Of a stretch of 64,000 nucleotides of DNA, positions 9,136 to 17,444 are shown piece after piece. The notes below the pieces were generated by a model. It was not told the origin of the DNA. It searched no databases and saw nothing but the letters and a program-made list of their open reading frames with translations. This stretch comes from an uncultured Actinomycetes bacterium (GTDB lineage Bacteria; Actinomycetota; Actinomycetes; Mycobacteriales; Nakamurellaceae): NCBI GenBank assembly GCA_937926105.1, contig CALANS010000020.1, positions 50,608-114,607 of the forward strand, given 5' to 3'. The translations under genes were made by a program, and so were the position numbers. Positions within the stretch are counted from its first letter, which is position 1. Every line of letters starts with the position of its first letter.

Positions 9136-10212
9136 ATGGGACGACGAGCGGCCATGGCAGGGCTGGCTGCGCTGGCCGGAGTACTGGCGGTGACGATGCT
9201 GACCGGATGCACGCGGTCGGCCAACGACGCGGGTGGGGCGGCGGCGCAACCCCAGGGCGAGTCCGCCGCGGCGGCACCGACCGGGGCGGGAGGAGCCGCC
9301 GCCGGCGCCGACTCCTCCGGTGCCGGTGCCGGGGCCGATGCGGGATCTGTCTACGTGCCCCTGGCGGACGACCGGAAGATCATCCGGACGGCCACCGTGT
9401 CGTTGGAGGTGACGGTACCCGCGCCCCGACACGACCGCGGTACTGGCGATACCGGCGATCCTGGGGGCCAGCGGGACATCCGGCGGGCCCTGGCCGACGC
9501 GGCGGCGCAGGCCGCGACGAAGGTCCGGGCACTCGCCCCGGGCAGCGGCGGATATGTGTCGGCGTCGGAGAGCGGCGCCGACCGGGGTGGCGCCACGGTC
9601 TCGATCGTGCTGCGCATCCCGGCCGAGTCCTACGACAGCGTCATGCACTCGCTGGACGGCATCGGCCGGGTCACCGCGCGCACCGAGAAGACCGACGACG
9701 TCACCGACGAGATGGTCGACGTGGCCAGCCGCATCGCCACCATGAAGGCCTCCATCGACCGGATCCGGACGCTGTTGGCGCAGGCGGACAAGATCGGCGA
9801 CGTGATCTCGATCGAGTCCGAACTGGCGCAGCGGGAGGCGGACCTGGAGTCGCTGCAGAATCGCCAGACGGCGCTGCGAGGCCAGGTGGCGCTGTCCACC
9901 ATCTCGGTGACCGTCACGGCGGTGACGGAGGCCACCATCCAGCGGGCCGGGCCGGATCGGCGCAGCGGGTTCCTGGCCGGGCTGGACGGCGGCTGGCGGG
10001 CATTGACGGCGTTCGGGACCTGGCTGGGGTCGGTGGCCGGCGCGCTGCTGCCGTTCACGCCGGCGATCGCCCTGGTGGTAGCGGGGCTGGTCTGGGCGGC
10101 TCGCCGTCGGCGCCGCGCGGAGGCCGCGACGGCAGGCACGGCCACCCAGGTGCTGGCACCCCGGGTGCCGGGTCCGCCGTCACCACCGGCCGGGGCCGGA
10201 GACCTCCCGTAG
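9136..10212 (+). CDS. DUF4349 domain lipoprotein
   Basis: Secreted, membrane-attached protein of unknown function. The 358-residue sequence has a lipoprotein signal ending in LTGC about 25 residues in, then a Gly/Ala/Ser-rich linker. The DUF4349 domain follows: IIRTATVSLEV, GGYVSASES, VLRIPAESYDSVMHSL, then a coiled coil rich in Glu/Gln/Leu. A TM helix (LPFTPAIALVVAGLVWAA) and an Arg-rich tail close it. ATG at 9136 sits seven bases after GGAGG; the GTG one codon earlier is less well placed. The 3' end overlaps the convergent DUF2516 gene by 33 bases. It may sense or bind the envelope, but nothing shows this directly. Confidence 0.85.
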   Translation: MGRRAAMAGLAALAGVLAVTMLTGCTRSANDAGGAAAQPQGESAAAAPTGAGGAAAGADSSGAGAGADAGSVYVPLADDRKIIRTATVSLEVTVPAPRHDRGTGDTGDPGGQRDIRRALADAAAQAATKVRALAPGSGGYVSASESGADRGGATVSIVLRIPAESYDSVMHSLDGIGRVTARTEKTDDVTDEMVDVASRIATMKASIDRIRTLLAQADKIGDVISIESELAQREADLESLQNRQTALRGQVALSTISVTVTAVTEATIQRAGPDRRSGFLAGLDGGWRALTAFGTWLGSVAGALLPFTPAIALVVAGLVWAARRRRRAEAATAGTATQVLAPRVPGPPSPPAGAGDLP

Positions 10213-10494
10213 CCGGGGACGCACGTCCACCAGGTAGACCAGCACGCCGACCATAGCGGCCAGCCACAGCAGCGACTGCGGCTCGAACACGTTGCTGATG
10301 ACGGCCAGTCCCAGCACCACCGCGCAGGCGACGGTGATGCCGACCCAGACGCCCTTGCTCTGCTTGTCGGCGGCGGCGTAGGCATCCGCCCGCCGGGTGA
10401 GCGCATCGATCAGGCAGAACAGCCCGAGCACCGCGCCCCCGTAGGCCAGCGCGAGGGTGATCGCGTACATGATCTGGGAGACGACCTCGGTCAC
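10180..10494 (-). CDS. DUF2516 family membrane protein
   Basis: A 104-residue integral membrane protein with three predicted helices: IMYAITLALAYGGAVLGLFC, VGITVACAVVLGLAVI and LWLAAMVGVLVYLV, ending in a short basic tail. Its position downstream of an HBHA-like gene and its XRE regulator matches the mycobacterial order Rv0474-hbhA-Rv0476. Function is unknown. It starts 48 bases after the hbhA-like stop, so it probably shares that transcript, and its 3' end overlaps the convergent lipoprotein gene. Confidence 0.85.
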   Translation of the reverse strand: MTEVVSQIMYAITLALAYGGAVLGLFCLIDALTRRADAYAAADKQSKGVWVGITVACAVVLGLAVISNVFEPQSLLWLAAMVGVLVYLVDVRPRLREVSGPGRW

Positions 10495-10542
10495 ACCGGC
10501 AAGCCTACGTGTGCCCGGATCCGGATCGGCGCTGGTGGGCGA

Positions 10543-11202
10543 TCAGGCTTGGGTGGTGCCGGCGCCCTTGCCGGTCGACCGCCCGGACGACGTGCGGCTC
10601 GTCTTGCGGGTGCTGGACGCCGCGCCAGAGGCCTTGCGGGTGGTCGAGGCCGACCGGGTGGCGGGCTTGCGACTGGCCCGCTTCGGCGCGGTGGTGGTGG
10701 CTGCGGCCTGGGTGGCGCCACCCCGATCGTCGCCCTGGCGCGCCTGCCCGCGCACCCGCTCGGTCGCCTTCCCGCCACGCTCGGCCAGGTTGTCGTAGAT
10801 CATGGCGACCATCTGTGTGTAGCCCTCGACCGTGCCCCGGATATGGTCCGGCGACAGTGAATCGGTCAGCTCGGCGGCCTTGGCGGGCAGCTCGCCGATC
10901 AGGTGCTGCACCTTCTCCGGCGCAGTGCTGGCGAACTCCTCCAGGTGGTGGGCGACGTCGCCGGCCACCTTCTGCGCGCGGGCCGGCAGGTCGGCGGCGA
11001 ACGCCTTGACGTCCTCGCCGCTGGGAGTGCCGCCGGCAGTGATGCCGTCGGTCAGCTGCTCGCGCAGCTTGGCCAGTCGCTCGACGGCGAGGTCGCCGGC
11101 GCCGATGGCGGCCAGCAGCGGCCGGGGCAGGTCGTGGAATTGCCCGGACAGTTGCTCGATGACGGTGTCGGAGACGTTTTTGATGTCGGTCAGCAGGGAC
11201 AT
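10543..11202 (-). CDS. hbhA: Heparin-binding haemagglutinin-like protein
   Basis: A 219-residue homologue of mycobacterial HBHA, a surface-associated adhesin. A long amphipathic helical region opens with MSLLTDIKNVSDTVIEQL and runs through helices of 40-50 residues. The C-terminal 60 residues are a low-complexity tail rich in Ala, Thr, Ser, Lys and Arg, the part that binds sulfated glycans in mycobacteria. Here Arg and Thr/Ser are more frequent than in the Lys/Pro/Ala-rich mycobacterial tail, so binding is inferred only. No signal peptide is seen, as in HBHA. The ATG at 11202 uses GAGGAG inside the 3' end of the upstream regulator gene. Confidence 0.82.
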   Translation of the reverse strand: MSLLTDIKNVSDTVIEQLSGQFHDLPRPLLAAIGAGDLAVERLAKLREQLTDGITAGGTPSGEDVKAFAADLPARAQKVAGDVAHHLEEFASTAPEKVQHLIGELPAKAAELTDSLSPDHIRGTVEGYTQMVAMIYDNLAERGGKATERVRGQARQGDDRGGATQAAATTTAPKRASRKPATRSASTTRKASGAASSTRKTSRTSSGRSTGKGAGTTQA

Positions 11203-11209
11203 GGTGCTT

Positions 11210-11665
11210 CTACTCCTCGGGGTGGGTCGTGCTGTTGGTGGGATCGGTGGTGGTGGGATCGGTGCTGGAACGCCGGGCGAGCGCCTCATGGCGCAGCGCG
11301 GTGTAGATCTCGATCAGCGAGGACTTCTGCCGCTCGGACAGGTCTTGGTCGGCGCGGATGGCCTCGACCACCGGGGTGGCCTGATCGGGCGGGCGCAGGA
11401 TGCCGGCCCGGACCAGCAGCGACTCGGCCGAGATGGACAGCCCGTCGGCGATCTGGGACAGGATGGCGGCGCTGGGCCTGCGTAGCCCGCGTTCCACCTG
11501 GGACAGGTACGGGTTGGAGACCCCGGCCTTCTCGGCCAGGGCGCGCAGCGAGATCTGCGCGGCGGTGCGCTGAGTTCGGATGTAGTCGCCCACCTCGCGC
11601 ACCGGGCCGAGAATGTCCCGGCCCCTGTCGATCACACTGTCGACCAGGTTGTCCGCCAGATCCAC
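11210..11665 (-). CDS. XRE-type HTH transcriptional regulator (Rv0474-like)
   Basis: A 151-residue regulator. The central Cro/C1-type helix-turn-helix reads ISLRALAEKAGVSNPYLSQ followed by VERGLRRPSAAILSQIADGL. An acidic/helical C-terminal part (LSERQKSSLIEIYTALRHEAL) and a Thr-rich tail follow. Order and sequence match Mycobacterium tuberculosis Rv0474, just upstream of hbhA. The GTG at 11665 is preceded by GGGAGG at ideal spacing. It is followed after seven bases by the hbhA-like start, so it likely controls this operon and itself through the palindrome at 11708-11725. The inducing signal is not visible. Confidence 0.87.
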   Translation of the reverse strand: MDLADNLVDSVIDRGRDILGPVREVGDYIRTQRTAAQISLRALAEKAGVSNPYLSQVERGLRRPSAAILSQIADGLSISAESLLVRAGILRPPDQATPVVEAIRADQDLSERQKSSLIEIYTALRHEALARRSSTDPTTTDPTNSTTHPEE

Positions 11666-11693
11666 GTTGCACCTCCCGCCGCGCTCTCGTCCC

Positions 11694-11725
11694 ACGGTAC
11701 GGAAGGGTGCTTGCAATTGCAAGCA
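11694..11725 (-). promoter_or_regulatory. Promoter with 18-bp palindromic operator for the HTH-hbhA unit
   Basis: TGCTTGCAATTGCAAGCA at 11708-11725 is a perfect 18-bp palindrome. On the minus strand the TTGCAA at 11722-11717 fits a -35 element, and TACCGT at 11699-11694 is a -10 element with exactly 17 bases between. The operator therefore covers the -35 box, which suits repression, most simply autoregulation by the adjacent regulator. A transcript start near 11687 leaves room for the GGGAGG site. Confidence 0.7.
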
Positions 11726-11730
11726 GGCAG

Positions 11731-12255
11731 TTAGCGGGTCGGTTCGGGCGGTAGGTCGAGGGCGGCGGCCAGCCGATCCAGGAATTCTCGTTGGGCGGTG
11801 ACGAGCAGGCCCGCCGCCTGCCCCGGCGGCATCCAGGCCACTCGGTCCAGCTCCGGGAATTCCTGCAACACACCGGATCTCGGCGGCCACACCATGCTGA
11901 ACGTGCCCGGGGTCATCGCCTGTGGGTCCAGGTCGCCGCGCAGCGCGAACACCGTCACCGTCTTGCCGCCGGATTGCCGGACGCTGCCCAGCTCCAGCAC
12001 CGGCCCATCCGGGGCGGGCAGCCCCAGCTCCTCGGTGAACTCCCGGCGGGCCGCGTCCAGCGGCGCCTCGGCGGCGCCACCTGTGCCTACCGTGCCGTAC
12101 TCCCCCTTGGGAATGGTCCACGCCCCGGCGTCGCGGCGCGCCCACAGCGGCCCACCCATGTGCCCGATCAGCACCTGGATCCCGCCCGGGACGCCGTCAG
12201 CACCGTCGCCCACGCTCCGGTACAGCAGCAGTCCGGCGCTGCGCCGCGCGCTCAT
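11731..12255 (-). CDS. NUDIX hydrolase
   Basis: A 174-residue hydrolase of nucleoside diphosphate-linked substrates. The NUDIX box reads GGAAEAPLDAARREFTEELG (G-x5-E-x7-REFTEELG) near residue 70, with the metal-binding glutamates intact. The N-terminus SARRSAGLLLYR and the WTIPKGEYG motif resemble actinobacterial NUDIX proteins of the diadenosine-polyphosphate or generic type. The ATG overlaps the stop of the DUF445 gene (ATGA), so the two are translationally coupled. The substrate cannot be decided from sequence. Confidence 0.9.
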   Translation of the reverse strand: MSARRSAGLLLYRSVGDGADGVPGGIQVLIGHMGGPLWARRDAGAWTIPKGEYGTVGTGGAAEAPLDAARREFTEELGLPAPDGPVLELGSVRQSGGKTVTVFALRGDLDPQAMTPGTFSMVWPPRSGVLQEFPELDRVAWMPPGQAAGLLVTAQREFLDRLAAALDLPPEPTR

Positions 12256-13664
12256 CCCAGCACCCACTGCGCGATGGTGTAGATCACCAGGCCGGCCAGC
12301 GCGCCCACCACGGTGCCGTTGATCCGGATGAACTGCAGGTCCCTACCGATGTGCAGCTCGATGGTGCGGGAGGTCTGTTCGCCGTCCCAGCGCGCGATGG
12401 TCTCGTCGATGATGCCGGTGAGCGAGCGGGCGTGGTTGGCGGCGAGGTAGCCGGCGGCGTCGGCCAGCCAGGCATCGACCTTCCCGGCGGTGACGGGGTC
12501 GTCGACAAGGCGCCGTCCGAAGGAGCGCAGCTCGTCTCGCACCGAGATCCGCAACGGCGAGGTCGGGTTGCCGGCGGCGTCCAACAGCGTCTGCTTGACG
12601 GTCGCCCAGGCCGAGGTGGCCAGCGACCGGATCTGCGCGTTGTCCGCGATGCGCTCCTTGACGGCATCGGCGCGGGCCATGGTGGTGGGATCGGTCTGCA
12701 GGTCGTGGGCAAACTCGCCCAGAAATCGGTCCAGCGCGCGGCGCAGCTCGTGGTTCGGGTCGGTCTTGACGGCCAGCGCGAACGCCTCCACCTCCCGGTA
12801 GATGCGGTCGGCGACGATGGTGTCCACGAACTTCGGCGACCAGGTGGGGGCGCGCCGGGAGACCACCCGGGACACCGCGGTGTAGTTGTCCCGGATCCAG
12901 GCGTGGCAGCGGTCCACGATGAAGTCGACCAGCGGGTGGTGGTCGCCCCGCTCGAATACCTCGGCGGCGATCCGGCCCACCGGCGGCCCGATCGGGGTCT
13001 CGGCGATCTTGCGCCGGGCCATGCCAGCCAGCAGCTCGGCGACCTGCTCGTCGGACAGCACGGCCGACAGCCCGCGCACGGCCGTGGCCAGCTCGGCCGT
13101 CACCCGCTCGGCATTCCGCTCCTCGGACAACCACTCCCCGGCCTTGCGGGCGATGGAGATGCGAGAGAGCTTGTCGCGCACCACTTGTTCGGACAGGAAG
13201 TTGCTCGCCACGAAGTCGCTCAGCGCCGAGCCGATGGCGTCCTTGCGGGTGGGGATGATCGCGGTATGCGGGATCGGCAGGCCCATCGGCCGGCGGAACA
13301 GGGCGGTGACGGCGAACCAGTCGGCCAGCGCGCCCACCATGCCGGCCTCGGCCGCGGCACGCACATAGCCCAGCGCGGGGTGCGCGTCCTGCAGCAGCCA
13401 GCACACCACGAAGATCACGGCCATGATCGCCAGCAGGGCGGCGGCGAACAGTTTCATCCGGATCAGCCGGCGGCGCCGGAGAGCGTCCGCGGCACGCATC
13501 GCCGCCGCGGCATCGGTCTCGCCGCCAACCCCCGGGATCCCGTTGCTCCTGCCCGGCCCGCCCCGTCGACTCGGCTGGATCGTCACCCGGCCATTGTGAC
13601 CGGAATCCAGATCCTGGGTCGTCACGCGCCGCACGGGCAAGCGCCTCTCCGGCCCGCCACTCAT
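12252..13664 (-). CDS. DUF445 family membrane protein
   Basis: A 470-residue membrane protein of unknown role. After a basic, Gly-rich N-terminus come a TM helix (MKLFAAALLAIMAVIFVVCWLL), the motif EAGMVGALADWFAVTALFRRPMGLPIPHTAIIP that defines the family, a large soluble helical region, and a C-terminal TM helix (VVGALAGLVIYTIAQWVLG). The ATG at 13664 overlaps the stop of the small upstream gene as ATGA; a GTG at 13586 is the alternative. It overlaps the NUDIX start by four bases. No function is proposed. Confidence 0.88.
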   Translation of the reverse strand: MSGGPERRLPVRRVTTQDLDSGHNGRVTIQPSRRGGPGRSNGIPGVGGETDAAAAMRAADALRRRRLIRMKLFAAALLAIMAVIFVVCWLLQDAHPALGYVRAAAEAGMVGALADWFAVTALFRRPMGLPIPHTAIIPTRKDAIGSALSDFVASNFLSEQVVRDKLSRISIARKAGEWLSEERNAERVTAELATAVRGLSAVLSDEQVAELLAGMARRKIAETPIGPPVGRIAAEVFERGDHHPLVDFIVDRCHAWIRDNYTAVSRVVSRRAPTWSPKFVDTIVADRIYREVEAFALAVKTDPNHELRRALDRFLGEFAHDLQTDPTTMARADAVKERIADNAQIRSLATSAWATVKQTLLDAAGNPTSPLRISVRDELRSFGRRLVDDPVTAGKVDAWLADAAGYLAANHARSLTGIIDETIARWDGEQTSRTIELHIGRDLQFIRINGTVVGALAGLVIYTIAQWVLG

Positions 13665-13888
13665 CGGCCGCGGTTGCGTGGGTGCTGACGGGCCAGGCGC
13701 TCGTTGCCACGCCGGTAGTTGCCGGTGACGCGGGCCATCAGCTGCTGCGGATCACCGCTATCGACCTCGTCCAGGAAGTCCGCCGCGGCCCGGCCCCGCA
13801 GGGTGGTCGCGGGCCGGCCGTGGTGGGTGATCCGGACGCTGCCGTCGGCCATGGCGCGGTACTCGAAGCCCTCCGGTAACGAACCCAT
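13661..13888 (-). CDS. Small conserved-looking hypothetical protein (75 aa)
   Basis: MGSLPEGFEYRAMADGSVRI begins a 75-residue basic protein containing HHGRPATTLRGRAAADFLDEVD and a C-terminal RRGNERLARQHPRNRGR stretch. The segment 'FEYRAMADGSVRITHHGRPATTLRG' is recognisable as a short family found in actinobacteria, but I know no function for it. AGGA lies seven bases before the ATG, and the stop overlaps the DUF445 start (ATGA). That coupling is the main reason to accept it as real. Confidence 0.7.
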   Translation of the reverse strand: MGSLPEGFEYRAMADGSVRITHHGRPATTLRGRAAADFLDEVDSGDPQQLMARVTGNYRRGNERLARQHPRNRGR

Positions 13889-13971
13889 CGATCGATCCTG
13901 TCCGAACCGCCGCGACCGCGCGACCGAATACCGGCATCGCCGCGACGATCGGGACCGGGTAGGAAGGGACC

Positions 13972-15195
<1,224 letters not shown>

Positions 15196-15201
15196 TCCGG
15201 C

Positions 15202-15254
15202 TGCAACCGTAGGGTTGCAATTGGAGGAGCGATGTGCAACTCTGTGGTTGCACA
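15202..15254 (+). promoter_or_regulatory. Two dyad operators upstream of the AHSA1/ArsR pair
   Basis: Dyad 1 at 15202-15219 is TGCAACC-N4-GGTTGCA; dyad 2 at 15233-15254 is TGTGCAAC-N6-GTTGCACA. Both are perfect, share the core GCAAC/GTTGC, and their centres are 33 bp apart, about three helical turns. They lie between dapC and the AHSA1 gene. The downstream ArsR-type repressor is the natural binding protein, which is inferred and not shown. Confidence 0.7.
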
Positions 15255-15294
15255 CACCCGTGCGGCCCTATCACCACTGGAGGCTCAACCATGA
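15232..15294 (+). CDS. Possible 20-residue leader ORF
   Basis: An ATG at 15232 with a strong GGAGGAG just upstream opens a 20-codon frame whose TGA at 15292-15294 overlaps the AHSA1 start codon (ATGA). It begins MCNSVVAHTRAALS. The second dyad lies inside it. The strong ribosome-binding site and exact 4-base overlap argue for real translation, perhaps coupling AHSA1 expression. It could also be chance; no homology is known to me. Confidence 0.45.
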   Translation: MCNSVVAHTRAALSPLEAQP

Positions 15295-15770
15295 ACGACC
15301 AGACCCGCACCGCCGTCGACCCGTTGGACCGCATCGATCAGAGCATCGACATCGACGCCACCGCAGACACCGTCTTCGGTCTGGTGTCCCGGCCCGGCTG
15401 GTGGATCAACAACGGCACCGTCGACGCCGACCCCGACCTGCGCCAGGAGGGCGACGTCACCGTCCTGACGCACCCGGAGCATGGGGAATTCCGGCTGCAG
15501 ACCGTGGCCTACGAGCCGCCCGGCTACGTCGCCTTCCGCTGGCACCATCGGCTGCCGGACGACGGCGTCCAGCGCTCCACCCTTGTCGAGTTCCGGATCG
15601 AGCCCCGGGACGGCGGCGGGGTGGCGCTGCACGTGGCGGAGAGCGGATTCTCCCGCCTGCACAAGCCCCGCGAGCAGTGGCTACAGGACCGCGCCGGCAA
15701 CGACAAGGGCTGGGCCACCGAACTGGCCGCCGCCCGCACGTTCGTCGAGTCCGCCCCCCGGTCGGCATGA
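15291..15770 (+). CDS. SRPBCC/AHSA1 family protein
   Basis: A 159-residue protein of the START-like helix-grip fold. It begins with IDQSIDIDATADTVFGLVSRPGWWINNG, the typical AHSA1 N-terminal strand-helix, and continues with YVAFRWHHRLP and TLVEFRIEP strands and a C-terminal helix. The fold forms a pocket for hydrophobic ligands; in these ArsR-linked members the ligand is unknown. GGAGG lies eight bases before the ATG. It overlaps the following ArsR gene as ATGA. The AHSA1-ArsR pairing is common, and probably the two form a self-regulated operon. Confidence 0.9.
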   Translation: MNDQTRTAVDPLDRIDQSIDIDATADTVFGLVSRPGWWINNGTVDADPDLRQEGDVTVLTHPEHGEFRLQTVAYEPPGYVAFRWHHRLPDDGVQRSTLVEFRIEPRDGGGVALHVAESGFSRLHKPREQWLQDRAGNDKGWATELAAARTFVESAPRSA

Positions 15771-16096
15771 CCCATCCGTCCAGCCGCGGCCTGACCGAGA
15801 TGTTCTCGGCGCTCGCCGACGAGACCCGCTGGGCCATCCTGGTTCGCCTGGGCGAGGGTGCGGCCTCCGCGTCAGCCCTCGCCCGGGAGTTCCCGGTCAG
15901 CCGGCAGGCGATCGTCAAGCATCTGGAGGTGCTGCGCGCCGCGGGTCTGGTCGAGGCCGAACAGCGGGGCCGGGAGATCGTCTACCGCGCGCTGGGCGGC
16001 CGGTTGTCCGCGCTGGCCCGCGATCTGGACCGGATTGCCGGCGACTGGCAGCACCAGCTCGGGCAGATCAAGCGGCTGGCCGAGGGCCGGAACTAA
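15767..16096 (+). CDS. ArsR family transcriptional repressor
   Basis: A 109-residue winged-helix regulator. The HTH reads SALAREFPVSRQAIVKHLEVLRAAGLVEAEQRGREIVYRAL, a clean ArsR/SmtB-type recognition helix and wing. No CxC metal motif is present, so it is unlikely to sense metals the classical way. It overlaps the AHSA1 gene by four bases and ends 63 bases before the dipeptidase gene. The two GTTGC dyads upstream of the operon are the likely target. Confidence 0.92.
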   Translation: MTHPSSRGLTEMFSALADETRWAILVRLGEGAASASALAREFPVSRQAIVKHLEVLRAAGLVEAEQRGREIVYRALGGRLSALARDLDRIAGDWQHQLGQIKRLAEGRN

Positions 16097-16159
16097 CGGA
16101 GCTTCGGGCCCGGGAACCCTGGCGCTCAGGGGAATGCGCGCGGTGCGAAGATCGCTGCC

Positions 16160-17317
16160 ATGGCTAACGACGTCACCGACCGCATCCGGACCTTGCTCGC
16201 GGCGGCACCCGTCTTCGACGGCCACAACGACATCGCCTGGGCGCTACAGGAGAAGGCCGGCGGCAACCCCGACCGGCGGGACCTATCCCAGCACCAGCCC
16301 GACCTGCACTCCGACATCGGCCGGTGGCGGACCGGTGGCCTGGGCGCCCAATTCTTCTCGGTGTACGTCCCGGGCACGCTGCCACCCGCGGACGCGGTGG
16401 TCGCCACGCTGGAGCAGATCGACCGGGTGCGCCGCATCGTCGCCCGGTACCCGGACACCTTCCGCGCCGTGCGCACCGCCGACGAGGTGCGCGCCGCGAT
16501 CGCGGACGACAAGATCGCCGCGCTGATGGGCGCCGAGGGCGGCCACAGCATCGCCTCCTCGCTGGGCGTGCTGCGCTGCCTGCGGGCGCTGGGCGTGACC
16601 TACCTGACGCTGACCCACAACCAGAACACCCCATGGGCCGACGCCGCCACCGACCAACCCGCGGTGGGTGGACTATCCGAGTTCGGCCGGCAGGTGGTCG
16701 CGGAGATGAACCGCATCGGCATGCTGGTGGACATCTCTCACGTGGCCCCCGTCACCATGCGCGCCGCGCTGGAGGCCTCCCGCGCGCCGGTGATCTTCTC
16801 GCACTCCTCGTGCCGGGCGCTGTGCGATCACGTGCGCAACGCTCCCGACGACGTGCTGACGGCGCTGGCCGAGGCCGACGGAGTCATCATGATCAGCTTC
16901 GTGCCACCGTTCGTCTCCCAGGAGTGCGCCGATCACTGGGCCGCCGAGCAGGCCGAGCGCTCCCGGCTGGGGCTGGCCGGCGACGACGAGAGCGACGACC
17001 GGACAGCAGCACGAGCCGCCCTGGAGGCCTGGCGGCGCGACCATCCCACTCCCAGGGCCACGCTGACCCAGGTGGCCGACCATGTGGACCATGCCCGCGA
17101 GGTCGCCGGCATCGCGCATGTCGGGCTGGGCAGCGACTTCGATGGAGTCGACACCCTGCCCGAGGGACTGACCGACGTGTCCTGCTACCCGAACCTGCTC
17201 GCCGAACTGGCCGGCCGGGGTTGGAGCGATGCCGACCTGGCGGCGCTCACCTCGGGCAACATCCTGCGGGTACTGCGGGCGGCCGAAACCATCGCCGACC
17301 CGGGCTTCGGGGCTTGA
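16160..17317 (+). CDS. M19 membrane-dipeptidase-type dipeptidase
   Basis: A 385-residue zinc peptidase of the renal dipeptidase family. The metal ligands are recognisable: DGHNDIAW (H-x-D), AEGGHSI (bridging Glu), VDISHVAP and FSHSSCRAL (His ligands), and GLGSDFDG near the C-terminus. Family members cleave dipeptides, some with D-residues. No signal peptide is seen, so unlike the mammalian enzyme it is probably cytosolic. The start at 16160 has only weak ribosome-binding sequence. It may turn over peptides from cell-wall recycling, a guess from the family and the envelope-linked neighbours. Confidence 0.92.
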   Translation: MANDVTDRIRTLLAAAPVFDGHNDIAWALQEKAGGNPDRRDLSQHQPDLHSDIGRWRTGGLGAQFFSVYVPGTLPPADAVVATLEQIDRVRRIVARYPDTFRAVRTADEVRAAIADDKIAALMGAEGGHSIASSLGVLRCLRALGVTYLTLTHNQNTPWADAATDQPAVGGLSEFGRQVVAEMNRIGMLVDISHVAPVTMRAALEASRAPVIFSHSSCRALCDHVRNAPDDVLTALAEADGVIMISFVPPFVSQECADHWAAEQAERSRLGLAGDDESDDRTAARAALEAWRRDHPTPRATLTQVADHVDHAREVAGIAHVGLGSDFDGVDTLPEGLTDVSCYPNLLAELAGRGWSDADLAALTSGNILRVLRAAETIADPGFGA

Positions 17318-17444
17318 CACCGGCACCCGCCGCCAACGACAGCGCTCCGAGATCTGGCCATTCGCCGTACGGCGCCGCATCCCTCACGGTACGGTCACCG
17401 TCGACGGCGCCGCCGGCGCCCCCTGGACGGGTACGAGGATCGCC

